Notes: generated by a model from the sequence alone, not told the origin. Positions 18,313 through 27,463 are shown, counted from the stretch's first letter. The stretch is 64,000 nt of DNA from Pseudomonas saponiphila (GCF_900105185.1 NZ_FNTJ01000001.1:2934501-2998500); one strand, 5' to 3'. Translations and numbers: made by a program.

Positions 18313-18816
18313 TTAGCTTTTGCCGTCGAAGGCGCGTTGCAGCGTCGCGATATCGAGTTTTTTCATCCCCAGCAGGGCCTGCATCACCCGTTGCGAACGG
18401 GCCGGATCGGGGTCGCAGATCATCGGCGTGAGGCACTGCGGCACGATCTGCCAGGACAGCCCGAAACGGTCCTTGAGCCAGCCGCAGCGCTGCGCTTCTG
18501 GCGGGCCGCCAAAACCCAGGGCGTTCCAGTAGTGATCCAGCTCGGCCTGGCTGCGGCAATGCACTTGCAGGGAGATGGCCTCATTGAAGCTGAACAGCGG
18601 GCCACCGTTGAGGGCGCTGAAGCCCTGGCCGTCGAGTTCGAAGGCCACGCTCATTATCGAGCCCTCGGGGCGTCCGTGAATCTCGAAGCCGGCCTTGCCG
18701 TAATGGCTGATGTGGGTGATGTGCGACTGTTCGAAGACCGAGCAGTAGAACTGTGCCGCCGCGTGTGCCTGGTGGTCGAACCACAGGCACGGGGTGATGG
18801 TCTGGATGCGTGGCAT
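18313..18816 (-). CDS. VOC-family (PhnB-like) protein
   Basis: 167-aa protein of the vicinal-oxygen-chelate fold, the 3-demethylubiquinone-9 3-methyltransferase-like / PhnB subgroup. Visible family blocks are ITPCLWFDHQAHAAAQFYCSVF at the N-terminus, FELDGQGFSALNGGP in the middle, and CGWLKDRFGLSWQIVP. The start is the ATG at 18816, with GAGGA about 8 bases upstream; an in-frame ATG nine codons earlier has no ribosome binding site. The function of this subgroup is not settled. It lies 36 bp upstream of the AraC gene on the same strand, so the two may be co-transcribed. Confidence 0.85.
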   Translation of the reverse strand: MPRIQTITPCLWFDHQAHAAAQFYCSVFEQSHITHISHYGKAGFEIHGRPEGSIMSVAFELDGQGFSALNGGPLFSFNEAISLQVHCRSQAELDHYWNALGFGGPPEAQRCGWLKDRFGLSWQIVPQCLTPMICDPDPARSQRVMQALLGMKKLDIATLQRAFDGKS

Positions 18817-18839
18817 GGTGTCGGTCCTCTGCGGGTTGA

Positions 18840-19052
18840 TCACGCTTGCTCAAGCGTAGTCAACCCGCCGTCGGGCCACGCGACCGTGGATCGGCGCGCT
18901 CGGAAGTCCCAGCGGGTCGCCAATTGCAGGCGGCGCGGCAACAGGCCATGGAGCCAGTGGTGATGGGCGTCATGGAGGTTGTGGACCAGGGCGGGGCTGG
19001 CGGGCGGCGCGGTGTCGGGGTCAAGTCTGGCGCCGCGGGGGCGATAAAACAC
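18840..19052 (-). CDS. Possible small hypothetical protein
   Basis: 70-codon frame with a GTG start and no clear ribosome binding site. It contains a run HNLHDAHHHW and is rich in Arg. It fills part of a 390-bp gap between the VOC gene and the EIIC-EAL gene and would be read in the same direction as the VOC gene. No family was recognised, and it may be a chance frame in GC-rich DNA. The rest of the gap (19053-19208) must carry the promoter of the EIIC-EAL gene; no other gene is seen in it. Confidence 0.25.
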   Translation of the reverse strand: MFYRPRGARLDPDTAPPASPALVHNLHDAHHHWLHGLLPRRLQLATRWDFRARRSTVAWPDGGLTTLEQA

Positions 19053-19208
19053 TCAAGGCGGCGTCATTGAGTGCTTGCCGACCAGGGTTTCTACAGTGGT
19101 ATCTTCGCCTGCACCTCCTGTTTGCCTTACGGCCTCGCCAGACGCCGGGCGGTCGTGACGGGGGCCGTCTGCAGGGGACGGACGTGCGCAGGCAGAGGGG
19201 AGAGGCCG

Positions 19209-21296
19209 ATGCGGCAATTGGGGTTCAAGCTGTTTTTCACCCACCGCCTGGCGTTGCTGGCGGGCGCCGAGTCCTTGCGTTCGATTCGCGAAGGCCTGCT
19301 CTGGCTATTGCCTTGCCTGCTGGTGTCGGCGCTGTTCCTGATCCTTGCGCAATGTGCCCAGGCCCTGGGCGCCCCCGGCTCCCTGGTGGACTTGCTGACC
19401 GGGTTGCACAACCGCATCAGTTCGATCATTCCCCTGTTGGTGGCGGCGTCCATCGGCTACATGCTGGCGATCCAGCACCGCCTGCCGCAACTGCCGGTGG
19501 CCTTTCTCTGCCTGGCCCATGTGGTGATCGCCATCTACCTGCTGCGGGACTATCCGCTGGCGTCGGCGACCTTCGTGCTGTTCATCGCCATCGCCTCGCC
19601 CCTGGTCAATGTCCCGACCATGGCCTGGCTGCACCGCCGACGTTGGACCCGGCTGGTGGACGAAGGACTGGTGGGGCACAACCTCAAGGGCACCATCAAC
19701 ATGGTGCTGCCGGGGGGGCTGACCTGCCTGGCGCTGGTGGCGGTGCTGCAAGTGCTGTTGCAGGTCCACGACTTTGCCTACATCCAGCGCCCGCTCGACA
19801 TCGACAGCCTGGATCATCCCTACCTCAACGCGATTCTCCTGACCTCGACCAATTCCCTGCTGTGGTTCTTCGGCATTCACGGCACCTACGCCATGCAGCC
19901 CGTGATCGAGGTGCTGGATCAGGCGGTGGCCCTCAATGCCGCCGATCATGCCGCCGGGCAACCCCTGCGCTATGCCCTCAACAGCGGCCTCTTGGGGTGT
20001 TTCGCCTTCATCGGCGGATCCGGCGGTTCCCTGGCCCTGGTGCTGGCGATCCTGGGCTTTTCCCGCAACCGTTCCATGCGCCTGCTGGCCATGGCGAGCC
20101 TGGCGCTGTCGCTGTTCAACGTCAACGAACTGCTGCTGTTCGGCCTGCCGATCATCCTCAACCCGCGGCTGCTGGTGCCCTTCATGCTGGTGCCGATGGT
20201 CAACGCCTGCCTGGCCCTGCTGGTGGTGCAACTGGGCTGGGTCAGCCCGGCCCTGGTCAGCCTGCCCTTTACCTCGCCAGTGCTGCTCAATGCCTACCTG
20301 AGTACCCAGGGCGACTGGGGCGCGGTGCTCCTGCAACTGCTGTTGCTGGGCATCGGCACCCTGATCTACCTGCCTTATGTGCGCAGCATCCAGCGCCAGG
20401 GCGAGGGCGCCGGACAGGTCTACCTGAAGACCTTCGACACCACCTTCCGCGGCCTGGAGGAGCGCGGCAGGCTGTTCGAGCTGGACCCGATGGTGGCGGC
20501 TTACCGTCAGGCCGCGCAGCAGTCCTTGCAACTGGCGCGGATCCAGCAATTGAGCTGCTACGACTTTCACCTGGAGTACCAGCCCCAGGTGGCCAAGGAC
20601 AGCGGCCTGTGCACCGGCTGCGAGGCGCTGATCCGCGCCCGGGACGGCGAGGGCAAGGTGCAGTCGCCCTGGGAGCTGTTGCAATGGCTGGGGCAGGCCG
20701 GGCTGATGCCCGAGGTGGACTTCTGGGTCGCCTCCCAGGCGGTGCGCCAGCACCTGGCCTGGAGCAAGATCGGCTTCCAACTGCCCATCACCATCAATAT
20801 CTCCAGCGCCACCCTGGCCTCGGCGGAGCATGGTCGGCGTCTGCTGGAGATTCTCGCCTGGGCCCAGGGCCAGGTTTCGGTGGAGATCACCGAGGACGCG
20901 CTGGTGGGCGATGCCCTGCTGACCCAGCAATGGATCGGCAAGCTGCATGCCCTGGGGGCGCGGGTCTATATCGATGACTTCGGCACCGGCTTTTCCGCCT
21001 TGAGTTACCTGCATCAGTTTCCGGTGGACGGGATCAAGATCGACCGCAGCTTCGTCCTGGCCCAGCGCGAGCCCAAGGGCGCCCAGGTGCTCAACGGTCT
21101 GCTGCGCTTTTGCGAGACGCTCAAGCTCAAGGTGGTGGTGGAAGGGGTGGAAACCCGCGAGCAGCTTGATTTCTTGCAGTCGAGCTCGGAGCTGATCATC
21201 CAGGGCTGGTACTACAGCAAGTCCCTGCCCGGGGAGCAGATCCCCGGGTTTGTCCGCCAGCGGGCCCACAGCGCCCGGGTTGCCAGCGAGGACTGA
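19209..21296 (+). CDS. PTS EIIC-like membrane domain fused to an EAL domain
   Basis: 695-aa protein with two parts. Residues about 20-400 are a polytopic membrane domain resembling the lactose/cellobiose EIIC permease of the phosphotransferase system, including the motif WFFGIHG (His224) and a conserved region around FNVNELLLFGLPIILNP. Residues about 445-690 are an EAL c-di-GMP phosphodiesterase domain with CEALIR (Glu472), NISS, EITED, DDFGTGFSALSYL and KIDRSF. No EIIA or EIIB gene is near, so the EIIC part probably senses a sugar rather than phosphorylating it. The ATG at 19209 is preceded by GAGGGGAGAGG; the frame is open further upstream but without support. Confidence 0.9.
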   Translation: MRQLGFKLFFTHRLALLAGAESLRSIREGLLWLLPCLLVSALFLILAQCAQALGAPGSLVDLLTGLHNRISSIIPLLVAASIGYMLAIQHRLPQLPVAFLCLAHVVIAIYLLRDYPLASATFVLFIAIASPLVNVPTMAWLHRRRWTRLVDEGLVGHNLKGTINMVLPGGLTCLALVAVLQVLLQVHDFAYIQRPLDIDSLDHPYLNAILLTSTNSLLWFFGIHGTYAMQPVIEVLDQAVALNAADHAAGQPLRYALNSGLLGCFAFIGGSGGSLALVLAILGFSRNRSMRLLAMASLALSLFNVNELLLFGLPIILNPRLLVPFMLVPMVNACLALLVVQLGWVSPALVSLPFTSPVLLNAYLSTQGDWGAVLLQLLLLGIGTLIYLPYVRSIQRQGEGAGQVYLKTFDTTFRGLEERGRLFELDPMVAAYRQAAQQSLQLARIQQLSCYDFHLEYQPQVAKDSGLCTGCEALIRARDGEGKVQSPWELLQWLGQAGLMPEVDFWVASQAVRQHLAWSKIGFQLPITINISSATLASAEHGRRLLEILAWAQGQVSVEITEDALVGDALLTQQWIGKLHALGARVYIDDFGTGFSALSYLHQFPVDGIKIDRSFVLAQREPKGAQVLNGLLRFCETLKLKVVVEGVETREQLDFLQSSSELIIQGWYYSKSLPGEQIPGFVRQRAHSARVASED

Positions 21297-21305
21297 GGCG
21301 CGGCT

Positions 21306-23750
21306 TCAGGCACTCTCGCGAAACGCCGGATGCTCCGGGCGCGGCAGGGCCTGCCAGGCGCCGGCCAGGTGGGCGTCGGCGGCGAGCAGCCACAGGCCCT
21401 GATGGGGTTCCAGGGCCTGGGTGGGCAGGTCGAGCAACTCGGCCAGGGGCAGGCGCAGGCTGCGGCCCGGGTCGTTGTCATCCGCGGCCTGCCAATCCCG
21501 TTCGTACAGGCGCAACTCCAGTTCCTGGTGGTCGAAGCGCTGCAACAGCGGCCGGTGGCGCAGCCACTGTGGGGCGATGCGCAGGCTGCGCTGGCGCACA
21601 TCCAGCAGCAACAGCTGCCAGGCGCGGTAGCCGTCTTCGACGTCTAGGCGCAGCCGGGTCAGGGCCAGATAACGGCCATCGGCGGACCAGATCAGCGACG
21701 GCGCCAGGTCCGTCAGGGCGCAGCCGCTGGCGGTGAGCAAGTGGCCGCCCAGGCGCGGGCTGGTTTCCCGCAGCCAGCTGTCGGCGTATTCGGTTTCACT
21801 GCCGAACAGCCAGGCGGCATCCCGGCCGTCGGGGGCCGGCTGGATGAAGTCGCCTTCCGCCACCGCGGCCTGGGGCCGGTCCACCAGGCGCCAGTCGGCC
21901 AGCGGCAGCAGTTGCTGCTCGGTGATCTGCAGGTGCTGGCGTTGGTAGCACAGCTGGGAGCCGTCCTGGTCGGCACAGAACCCGGCAGCCTGGTCGGGCG
22001 CCGGCGCGGGCCGGTTGAAGCGTTGCAGGGGGCTGCTCGGCAGGTCTTGGTCGAGGCGCCCGACGATCACCGCCAGGCTCAACTGGCCATGGCGCAAGTC
22101 CAGCAGGCGTGCCGCCAGCAGCGGCGGGCTGTGCAGCAGGCGTTGCTGCTGCAGGTCGGCCACCACCGCCCGGTCGCTGACCTGGGAGAGCTGGGTAAAA
22201 GGCAGCAGGGCCAGATAGCGCCGACAGTCGGAAACTCGATGGTCCAACCGCCAGCGCCCGGGCAGTTGCCAGTCGCCGATCCGGCAGGCGTAGGCGCCCA
22301 CGCCTTGTGCATCGTCGGCCAGCCAGCTGAACAGCGCCCGCTGGCCGTCCAGCAGCGGCTGTGACTCGATCTGGCTGTCACCGCGGCCGCCGCCGCTGTC
22401 CAGGGGCTGGCACAGTCGGGTTTGCACCAGCGGCAGCGGCGCGACCTGCAGGCAACCCTCAGGGTCGTGGCCGACGCCGGTTTCGGTGTCGCTATGGATG
22501 CTGTGCAGGCGATAGCCGTAGCGCCCCCGGTCGATCTCGGCGCAATCCAGGTAGGCCGCGTGACGCAGGTAACGGCTGTCCAGCTCCAGCAGGGCGCCGG
22601 GGTAAAAAGAGGGTTCCGACGGGCTGGCGATCCAGGGCTGTGGCAGTCGGCGCCAGCCTCGGTCCGCCTGCCACAGCCAGGTACTGGGCTGATCGGCTTG
22701 CTGTTCCTCGCGGGCGCTGCAGGCCAGGGAGCGGCTGTCGCGGCTCCAGCAACGAGGGCTGTCGGCGCTGATCAACAGGCCGCTGGGCTGGCCGTCCAGG
22801 CTCAGTTGGTAAGGCGGTGCCCGCAGCGGCTCCAGGGGTTGGGGCAAGTCTCGCAAGCAGGTGGGCAGGGCCATCCGCGCCTGGAGCCGATGACGCCCGT
22901 CCGGGGACAGTTCCTCGAAGCTCTGCCGGGCCAGGTTGTCGACCCAGGCGCCGGGCTCCAGCCACAGATCGGCCACCGCCAGCAGGTCGATCGCTTCGGC
23001 ACTCTCCAACAGCGTGGCCAGGCTGGCGTGGCGCGAGCCGTTGTCCACCAGGGGGCTGTGCCGCCCGCGCAGGTGGTCTGCGGCGAAGGCGTCCAGCTCC
23101 CAGAACTCGCCGTGGTCGCAGCGGTAAAGGCGGCGCAGCGAGCGGTCGAGGATCGCCAGGCCCCACTGTTGGCGGGATGGCAAGGGCGCGGCGAAGTAGC
23201 GCCCGTCGCTGGAGAAGCGCGCCGACGACCCCAGTCCTTGCAGCAGCACGCCGTCCGGGAACAGGTAGTCGCAATAGGTCGGGCCGCCCATGGCGATTTC
23301 GCCATGGTTGAACACGCGGATCGGCAGGCCTTCCGGGGTGCTCTGCGGCTCGTTGCCACCCCAGGCGCTGTTGCTGGCCGTGGGTGACTGGACCAGGCCC
23401 AGGCGTCGCTCCAGTTGGCTGATGGTGCCCATACCCACCAGGATGCTGACGAAGGCCGCGGCGATGTCCCAGTACGCTGGCAATGCCCGCCCCAGGCTGA
23501 AACCCAGGCCGAACACCGCGCTGATCATCAGCCGGGCCATGGCGCGAGCGGTTCGGGGCCAGCCCAGGCGAGCCGTCAGGGCCATGCCGGCGGCGCAGGC
23601 GAGCACCACGACCAGGGCCAGGAGCGGCGGCAACAGGGTGACGAAGAAGATCGGGATCAGCAGGGCGCTCAACTGCCAGAGCAGTTCCAGCAACAGGCGC
23701 GGCAGGCTTTTTTCGGACGGGGCGCTGGGACGGGAGGGCACCGGGGACAT
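21306..23750 (-). CDS. Large hypothetical membrane protein with repeated beta-propeller-like domain
   Basis: 814 aa, not assigned to a family. The N-terminus has two to four hydrophobic helices (about 15-110). The remaining 700 residues are Trp- and Gln-rich and contain blocks such as ARFSSDGRYFA and LIWSADGRYLALTR that resemble blades of a WD40/TolB-type propeller. The large domain probably lies on one side of the membrane. The ATG at 23750 was chosen; a TTG eight codons upstream is equally possible, and neither has a good ribosome binding site. It is convergent with the EIIC-EAL gene (9 bp between stops) and divergent from nnrS. A sensory or envelope role is only a guess. Confidence 0.75.
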   Translation of the reverse strand: MSPVPSRPSAPSEKSLPRLLLELLWQLSALLIPIFFVTLLPPLLALVVVLACAAGMALTARLGWPRTARAMARLMISAVFGLGFSLGRALPAYWDIAAAFVSILVGMGTISQLERRLGLVQSPTASNSAWGGNEPQSTPEGLPIRVFNHGEIAMGGPTYCDYLFPDGVLLQGLGSSARFSSDGRYFAAPLPSRQQWGLAILDRSLRRLYRCDHGEFWELDAFAADHLRGRHSPLVDNGSRHASLATLLESAEAIDLLAVADLWLEPGAWVDNLARQSFEELSPDGRHRLQARMALPTCLRDLPQPLEPLRAPPYQLSLDGQPSGLLISADSPRCWSRDSRSLACSAREEQQADQPSTWLWQADRGWRRLPQPWIASPSEPSFYPGALLELDSRYLRHAAYLDCAEIDRGRYGYRLHSIHSDTETGVGHDPEGCLQVAPLPLVQTRLCQPLDSGGGRGDSQIESQPLLDGQRALFSWLADDAQGVGAYACRIGDWQLPGRWRLDHRVSDCRRYLALLPFTQLSQVSDRAVVADLQQQRLLHSPPLLAARLLDLRHGQLSLAVIVGRLDQDLPSSPLQRFNRPAPAPDQAAGFCADQDGSQLCYQRQHLQITEQQLLPLADWRLVDRPQAAVAEGDFIQPAPDGRDAAWLFGSETEYADSWLRETSPRLGGHLLTASGCALTDLAPSLIWSADGRYLALTRLRLDVEDGYRAWQLLLLDVRQRSLRIAPQWLRHRPLLQRFDHQELELRLYERDWQAADDNDPGRSLRLPLAELLDLPTQALEPHQGLWLLAADAHLAGAWQALPRPEHPAFRESA

Positions 23751-23845
23751 CCTTGTGGAGTAGGGGGGCGACAAGGGCTGCCAATCTACGCCCTTGGGCG
23801 AAAAAACGCAGCTGGCAAAATAGAGTCGGATTGACTTGTTGCGTG

Positions 23846-23880
23846 GTCTTTATGACCTGGTTTTTTCGGGTCATAAAGAC
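23846..23880. promoter_or_regulatory. 12-bp perfect inverted repeat in a divergent promoter region
   Basis: GTCTTTATGACC and GGTCATAAAGAC are exact inverted copies separated by 11 bases (with a T6 run). They lie between the divergent orphan membrane-protein gene and nnrS, about 96 bp before the first and 150 bp before the second. The symmetry suggests an operator for a dimeric regulator; a stem-loop acting in RNA is the alternative. Confidence 0.5.
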
Positions 23881-24032
23881 TCGTGGCCGAGTGGCGGCCA
23901 CGGTTTTGCCGGGCGCGGGTCTTGGCATGAAACCTGATAGTGCTGACGCATCGCTGATTGGCCAAGGAGTTCCGCGCATGATCTGTTACTGCAATTCGCC
24001 GTTGCCTGTCCCGAGCTGGGGGAGGGCTGCCT

Positions 24033-25205
24033 GTGTCGTTGCCTGAACGTTGGCGGCAATGGGCCGCGCAGCCGCTGTGGAGCCTGGGCTTTCGGCCGTT
24101 TTTTCTCGCCGGCGCGGCGTTTGCCTGTATCGCCCTGGTGGGCTGGGGCCTGTGGCTGCACGGCATCTGGAGCGGCCGCCAGCCGTTGGGCGGCATGCTG
24201 GCGTGGCATCGGCACGAGATGCTGTTCGGCTTTGCCGTGGCGATCATTGCCGGGTTCCTGCTGACGGCGGTGGCCAACTGGACCGGGCGCCCGGCCCTCA
24301 GTCGCACGCCGCTGATCCTGTTGTGGCTGCTCTGGCTGCTGGCGCGGCTGGCCTGGTGGCTGCCGCTGCCGGCGCCGTTGTTCCTGGTGCTGCAACTGGC
24401 CTTCATGCCGGCGCTGGCCGCGCTGGTGGGGCGTGAACTGTGGCGCGCGGGCAAGCGCGACAACTACCCCATGGTGCTGATCCTGGGCCTGCTGGCACTG
24501 TTTCAGGGGCAGACCCTGCTGGGCCTGCTGGCGGCGCAGGAAGTCTGGCAGCGCCACGGCGAGCTGGGGGCGCTGTGGCTGGTGGCGGCCCTGATGACGG
24601 TGATCGGCGGCCGGGTGATCCCATTCTTCATCCAGCGCGGGCTCAATCGGCCGCCAACGCCACCGACTTCGCCCTGGCCCACCCGCGTGTTGCTGCTGGG
24701 CAGCCTGCTGGCGGCGATCTCCATGGCCCTGGGCGGCGCTGATGCGCCTCGGCCCTGGCTGGCGCCGTTGTTCGCTGTGCTGGCGGCCCTGCATCTGTGG
24801 CGCCTGTGGCACTGGCACCAGCCGGGGCTGTGGCGGCTGCCGCTGCTGTGGTCGCTGTACCTGGGCTACCTGTGGCTGGCGCTGGCCACCCTGGGCATGG
24901 CGCTGTGGCACCTGGGCGGCTGGCCGTCGCAGAGTCTGGTGACCCATGCCTTGGCGCTGGGCGGCCTTGGCGGGCTGGTGCTGGGGATGATCGCCCGGGT
25001 CAGCCTGGGCCATAGCGGCCGGCCGCTGCAGGTGACCCGGGCCATGGCCGGGGCCTTTGCCTTGCTGTTCCTGGCGGCGCTATGCCGGGTGCTGCTGGTG
25101 CCGTTCAGCGCCCTGGGCCTGGGGTTGTCGGCGGCGCTGGGGGCCCTGGCGTTTGCCCTGTTCGTCGGCGGCTACGCGCGGATTCTGTTGACCGCACGGG
25201 TCTGA
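24033..25205 (+). CDS. nnrS: NnrS family heme-copper membrane protein
   Basis: 390-aa polytopic membrane protein with about 12 hydrophobic segments. It begins PLWSLGFRPFFLAGAAFA, which is the NnrS N-terminal signature (GFRPFF), followed by the histidine pair region WHRHEMLFGF that binds heme in the family. NnrS proteins are tied to nitric-oxide and nitrosative stress resistance in denitrifiers and pathogens. The start is GTG, with GGGGGAGG about 8 bases upstream. Its own promoter lies in the divergent region with the 12-bp inverted repeat; no ANR/DNR box was found there. A 3' hairpin follows at 25225-25247. Confidence 0.9.
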   Translation: MSLPERWRQWAAQPLWSLGFRPFFLAGAAFACIALVGWGLWLHGIWSGRQPLGGMLAWHRHEMLFGFAVAIIAGFLLTAVANWTGRPALSRTPLILLWLLWLLARLAWWLPLPAPLFLVLQLAFMPALAALVGRELWRAGKRDNYPMVLILGLLALFQGQTLLGLLAAQEVWQRHGELGALWLVAALMTVIGGRVIPFFIQRGLNRPPTPPTSPWPTRVLLLGSLLAAISMALGGADAPRPWLAPLFAVLAALHLWRLWHWHQPGLWRLPLLWSLYLGYLWLALATLGMALWHLGGWPSQSLVTHALALGGLGGLVLGMIARVSLGHSGRPLQVTRAMAGAFALLFLAALCRVLLVPFSALGLGLSAALGALAFALFVGGYARILLTARV

Positions 25206-25224
25206 GTGCGACCAAGCAGAGGCG

Positions 25225-25247
25225 GGCACGCCCGCTCGTGGCGTGCC
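25225..25247 (+). terminator. GC-rich hairpin after nnrS
   Basis: GGCACGCC and GGCGTGCC pair around a 7-base loop, starting 20 bases after the nnrS stop. There is no T-tract, so it is only a possible terminator or 3'-end stabiliser. Confidence 0.4.
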
Positions 25248-25279
25248 GGGCGCCGCTCAAACTGAACTACGCTTGCGGT

Positions 25280-25588
25280 CTTAGCGACGGGGCACTGAAG
25301 ACCTTTGCCGATGTGCTGCGCATCGCCTTTCGCGAGAGTGATGTGATCGGTCGCCTGGGCGACGATGAATTCGTGGCCCTGCTGACCGCTGCCGATCACG
25401 TCGAGACGTCGGCGATCATGGCGCGCCTCGGTGAACTGCTCAATGAACGCAACGCCACCCTGAAACGCGGCTACGACATCCGCTTCAGCGTCGGCCAGAT
25501 CGAGTACGACCCCGAGCGTCACGCCGGTATCGAGGACCTTCTGGCCGATGCCGACAAGGCCATGTACCTGCACAAGCAGACCCACTGA
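25280..25588 (+). pseudogene. Truncated GGDEF (diguanylate cyclase) remnant
   Basis: About 100 codons matching the C-terminal two-thirds of a GGDEF domain: DGALKTFADVLR, then FRESDVIGRLGDDEFVALL with signature GDDEF, then FSVGQ and ADADKAMYLHKQ at the end, closed by a TGA. The substrate-binding front half of the domain (the DxDxFKxxND region) is missing, and the upstream codons back to nnrS do not encode it. No start codon with a ribosome binding site precedes it. I read this as the 3' remnant of a cyclase gene left after a deletion. Confidence 0.75.
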
Positions 25589-25851
25589 AGGCGCGCCAGG
25601 CAAGCCCCGAAACCTGGAGCGGGGCGGCCAACCAAGGATGCCGGCCGCTACTGGCTGCGCTCGATGGACGGCGGGGCATGGTTTTCCTCGATGTTCACCC
25701 CGGCGGCACTGGCCCGGCTTTGCGTTTGCGCGCCAAGGCTGGCGACGGTGTCCGCGGCGCTATTGGGGCTGTGGCTTGAGGCTGTTCGCCGCCGACGATC
25801 AGGACACGCTTCCCAGCCAGAAAACCCACAAGTTGCTGCTCCTGTTGCAGG
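25589..25851. other. Intergenic region without recognisable gene
   Basis: About 260 bp between the GGDEF remnant and the 3' end of the ABC transporter operon. Short frames exist in several phases, but none has a ribosome binding site or a recognisable domain. It may be decayed sequence from the same deletion event. Confidence 0.5.
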
Positions 25852-27462
25852 TTATTCGGCGCTTGCCGGAGCCAGGAAGGCGGCTTCCAGCAATTGCCGT
25901 GTGTAAGGGTGTTGCGGGGCGTCGAAGATGGGGCGCGCGTCACCCTGTTCCACCACTTGGCCGTGCTTGATCACCATCAACTGGTGGCTCAGGGCCTTGA
26001 CCACCGCCAGGTCGTGGCTGATGAACAGGTAGGTCAGGTTGTACTTGCGTTGCAGGTTGCGCAGCAGTTCCACCACCTGGCGCTGCACGGTGCGGTCCAG
26101 GGCCGAGGTCGGCTCGTCCAGCAGGATCAGTCGCGGCTTGAGCACCAGGGCCCGGGCGATGGCGATGCGCTGGCGTTGCCCGCCGGAAAACTCGTGGGGG
26201 TAGCGGTGCCGGGTGTCCGGGTCCAGGCCGACTTCCTTGAGCGCTTCGATGATCGCCTGTTCCTGCTCCTGTTCACTGCCGATCTTGTGGATGCGCAAGC
26301 CTTCGCCAACGATCTGGCTGACGCTCATGCGCGGGCTGAGGCTGCCGAAGGGGTCCTGGAACACCACCTGCATTTCTCGCCGCAGCGGCCGTACCTGTTG
26401 CTGGGACAGGGCGTCCAGCTGCTGGCCCTCGAAGCGAATGCCGCCCTGGCTGGCGATCAGGCGCAGGATCGCCAGGCCCAGGGTCGACTTGCCCGAGCCG
26501 CTCTCGCCGACGATGCCCAGGGTCTGGCCCTGGGCCAGGCTGAAGTGGATGCCGTCCACCGCCTTGACGTGATCCACGGTGCTGCGCAGCAGGCCTTTCT
26601 TGATCGGGAACCAGACCTTGAGATTGTCCACTTCCAGCAACGGCGGACCGACTTCATTGCTCGCTGGCAGGCCGCTGGGCTCCGCGGCCAGCAGTTCCCG
26701 GGTGTAGGGGTGCTGCGGCGCGCGGAACAGCTCCTCGCAGGACGCCTGTTCGACGATGCGCCCCTGCTGCATGACGCAGACCCGGTGGGCAATGCGTCGC
26801 ACCAGGTTCAGGTCGTGGCTGATCAGCAGCAAGGCCATGCCCAGGCGCGCCTGCAGTTCCTTGAGCAGTTCGAGGATCTTCAACTGCACGGTGACGTCCA
26901 GCGCCGTGGTCGGCTCGTCGGCGATCAGCAGCTCCGGCTCGTTGGCCAGGGCCATGGCGATCATCACCCGTTGCCGCTGGCCGCCGGACAGTTCGTGGGG
27001 CAGGGCCTTGAGGCGCTTGTGCGGCTCGGGAATGCCCACCAGTTCCAGCAGCTCCAAGGTGCGCCTGCTGGCGACCTTGCCGGTCAGGCCCTTGTGGATG
27101 CCCAGCACCTCGTTGATCTGCTTCTCGATGCTGTGCAGCGGGTTCAGCGAGGTCATGGGCTCCTGGAAGATCATCGCGATGCGGTTGCCACGGATGTGGC
27201 GGATGGTCTTTTCCTTGAGAGTCAGCAGGTCGTGCCCGGAGTACTGGATGCTGCCGGACGGGTGCTGGGCCAGGGGGTAAGGCAAGAGGCGCAGGATCGA
27301 GTGGGCGGTCACCGATTTGCCGGAGCCGCTTTCCCCGACCAGGGCCAGGGTTTCGCCGCGCTTGATGTCGAAGCTGATGCCTTCCACCACGCGCTGGCAC
27401 TGGTCGCCGGCGACGAATTCCACCGCCAGGTCGCGGACTTCGATCAGAGTGTCCTGGGTCAT
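25852..27462 (-). CDS. nppD: Peptide ABC transporter, fused double ATPase (YejF/NppD type)
   Basis: 536-aa ATPase subunit with two complete nucleotide-binding domains of the oligopeptide family. The first (about 5-250) has GESGSGKS, LSGGQRQRV and LLIADEPT; the second (about 275-525) has GESGSGKS, FSGGQRQRI and LILLDEPT. Each ends with the oligopeptide-type extension (HPYTRELL, HPYTRQLL). GAGGA about 8 bases before the ATG at 27462 sets the start. It is the last gene of a five-gene operon in the order binding protein, binding protein, permease, permease, ATPase. That order matches P. aeruginosa nppA1A2BCD (uptake of peptidyl nucleoside antibiotics) and E. coli yejABEF (microcin C); symbols here are by analogy. 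Confidence 0.92.
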   Translation of the reverse strand: MTQDTLIEVRDLAVEFVAGDQCQRVVEGISFDIKRGETLALVGESGSGKSVTAHSILRLLPYPLAQHPSGSIQYSGHDLLTLKEKTIRHIRGNRIAMIFQEPMTSLNPLHSIEKQINEVLGIHKGLTGKVASRRTLELLELVGIPEPHKRLKALPHELSGGQRQRVMIAMALANEPELLIADEPTTALDVTVQLKILELLKELQARLGMALLLISHDLNLVRRIAHRVCVMQQGRIVEQASCEELFRAPQHPYTRELLAAEPSGLPASNEVGPPLLEVDNLKVWFPIKKGLLRSTVDHVKAVDGIHFSLAQGQTLGIVGESGSGKSTLGLAILRLIASQGGIRFEGQQLDALSQQQVRPLRREMQVVFQDPFGSLSPRMSVSQIVGEGLRIHKIGSEQEQEQAIIEALKEVGLDPDTRHRYPHEFSGGQRQRIAIARALVLKPRLILLDEPTSALDRTVQRQVVELLRNLQRKYNLTYLFISHDLAVVKALSHQLMVIKHGQVVEQGDARPIFDAPQHPYTRQLLEAAFLAPASAE

Positions 27463-27463
27463 G

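Noticed and set aside
23751..24032. ANR/DNR box before nnrS
   Set aside because: No TTGAT-N4-ATCAA match could be found; only the separate 12-bp inverted repeat is present.
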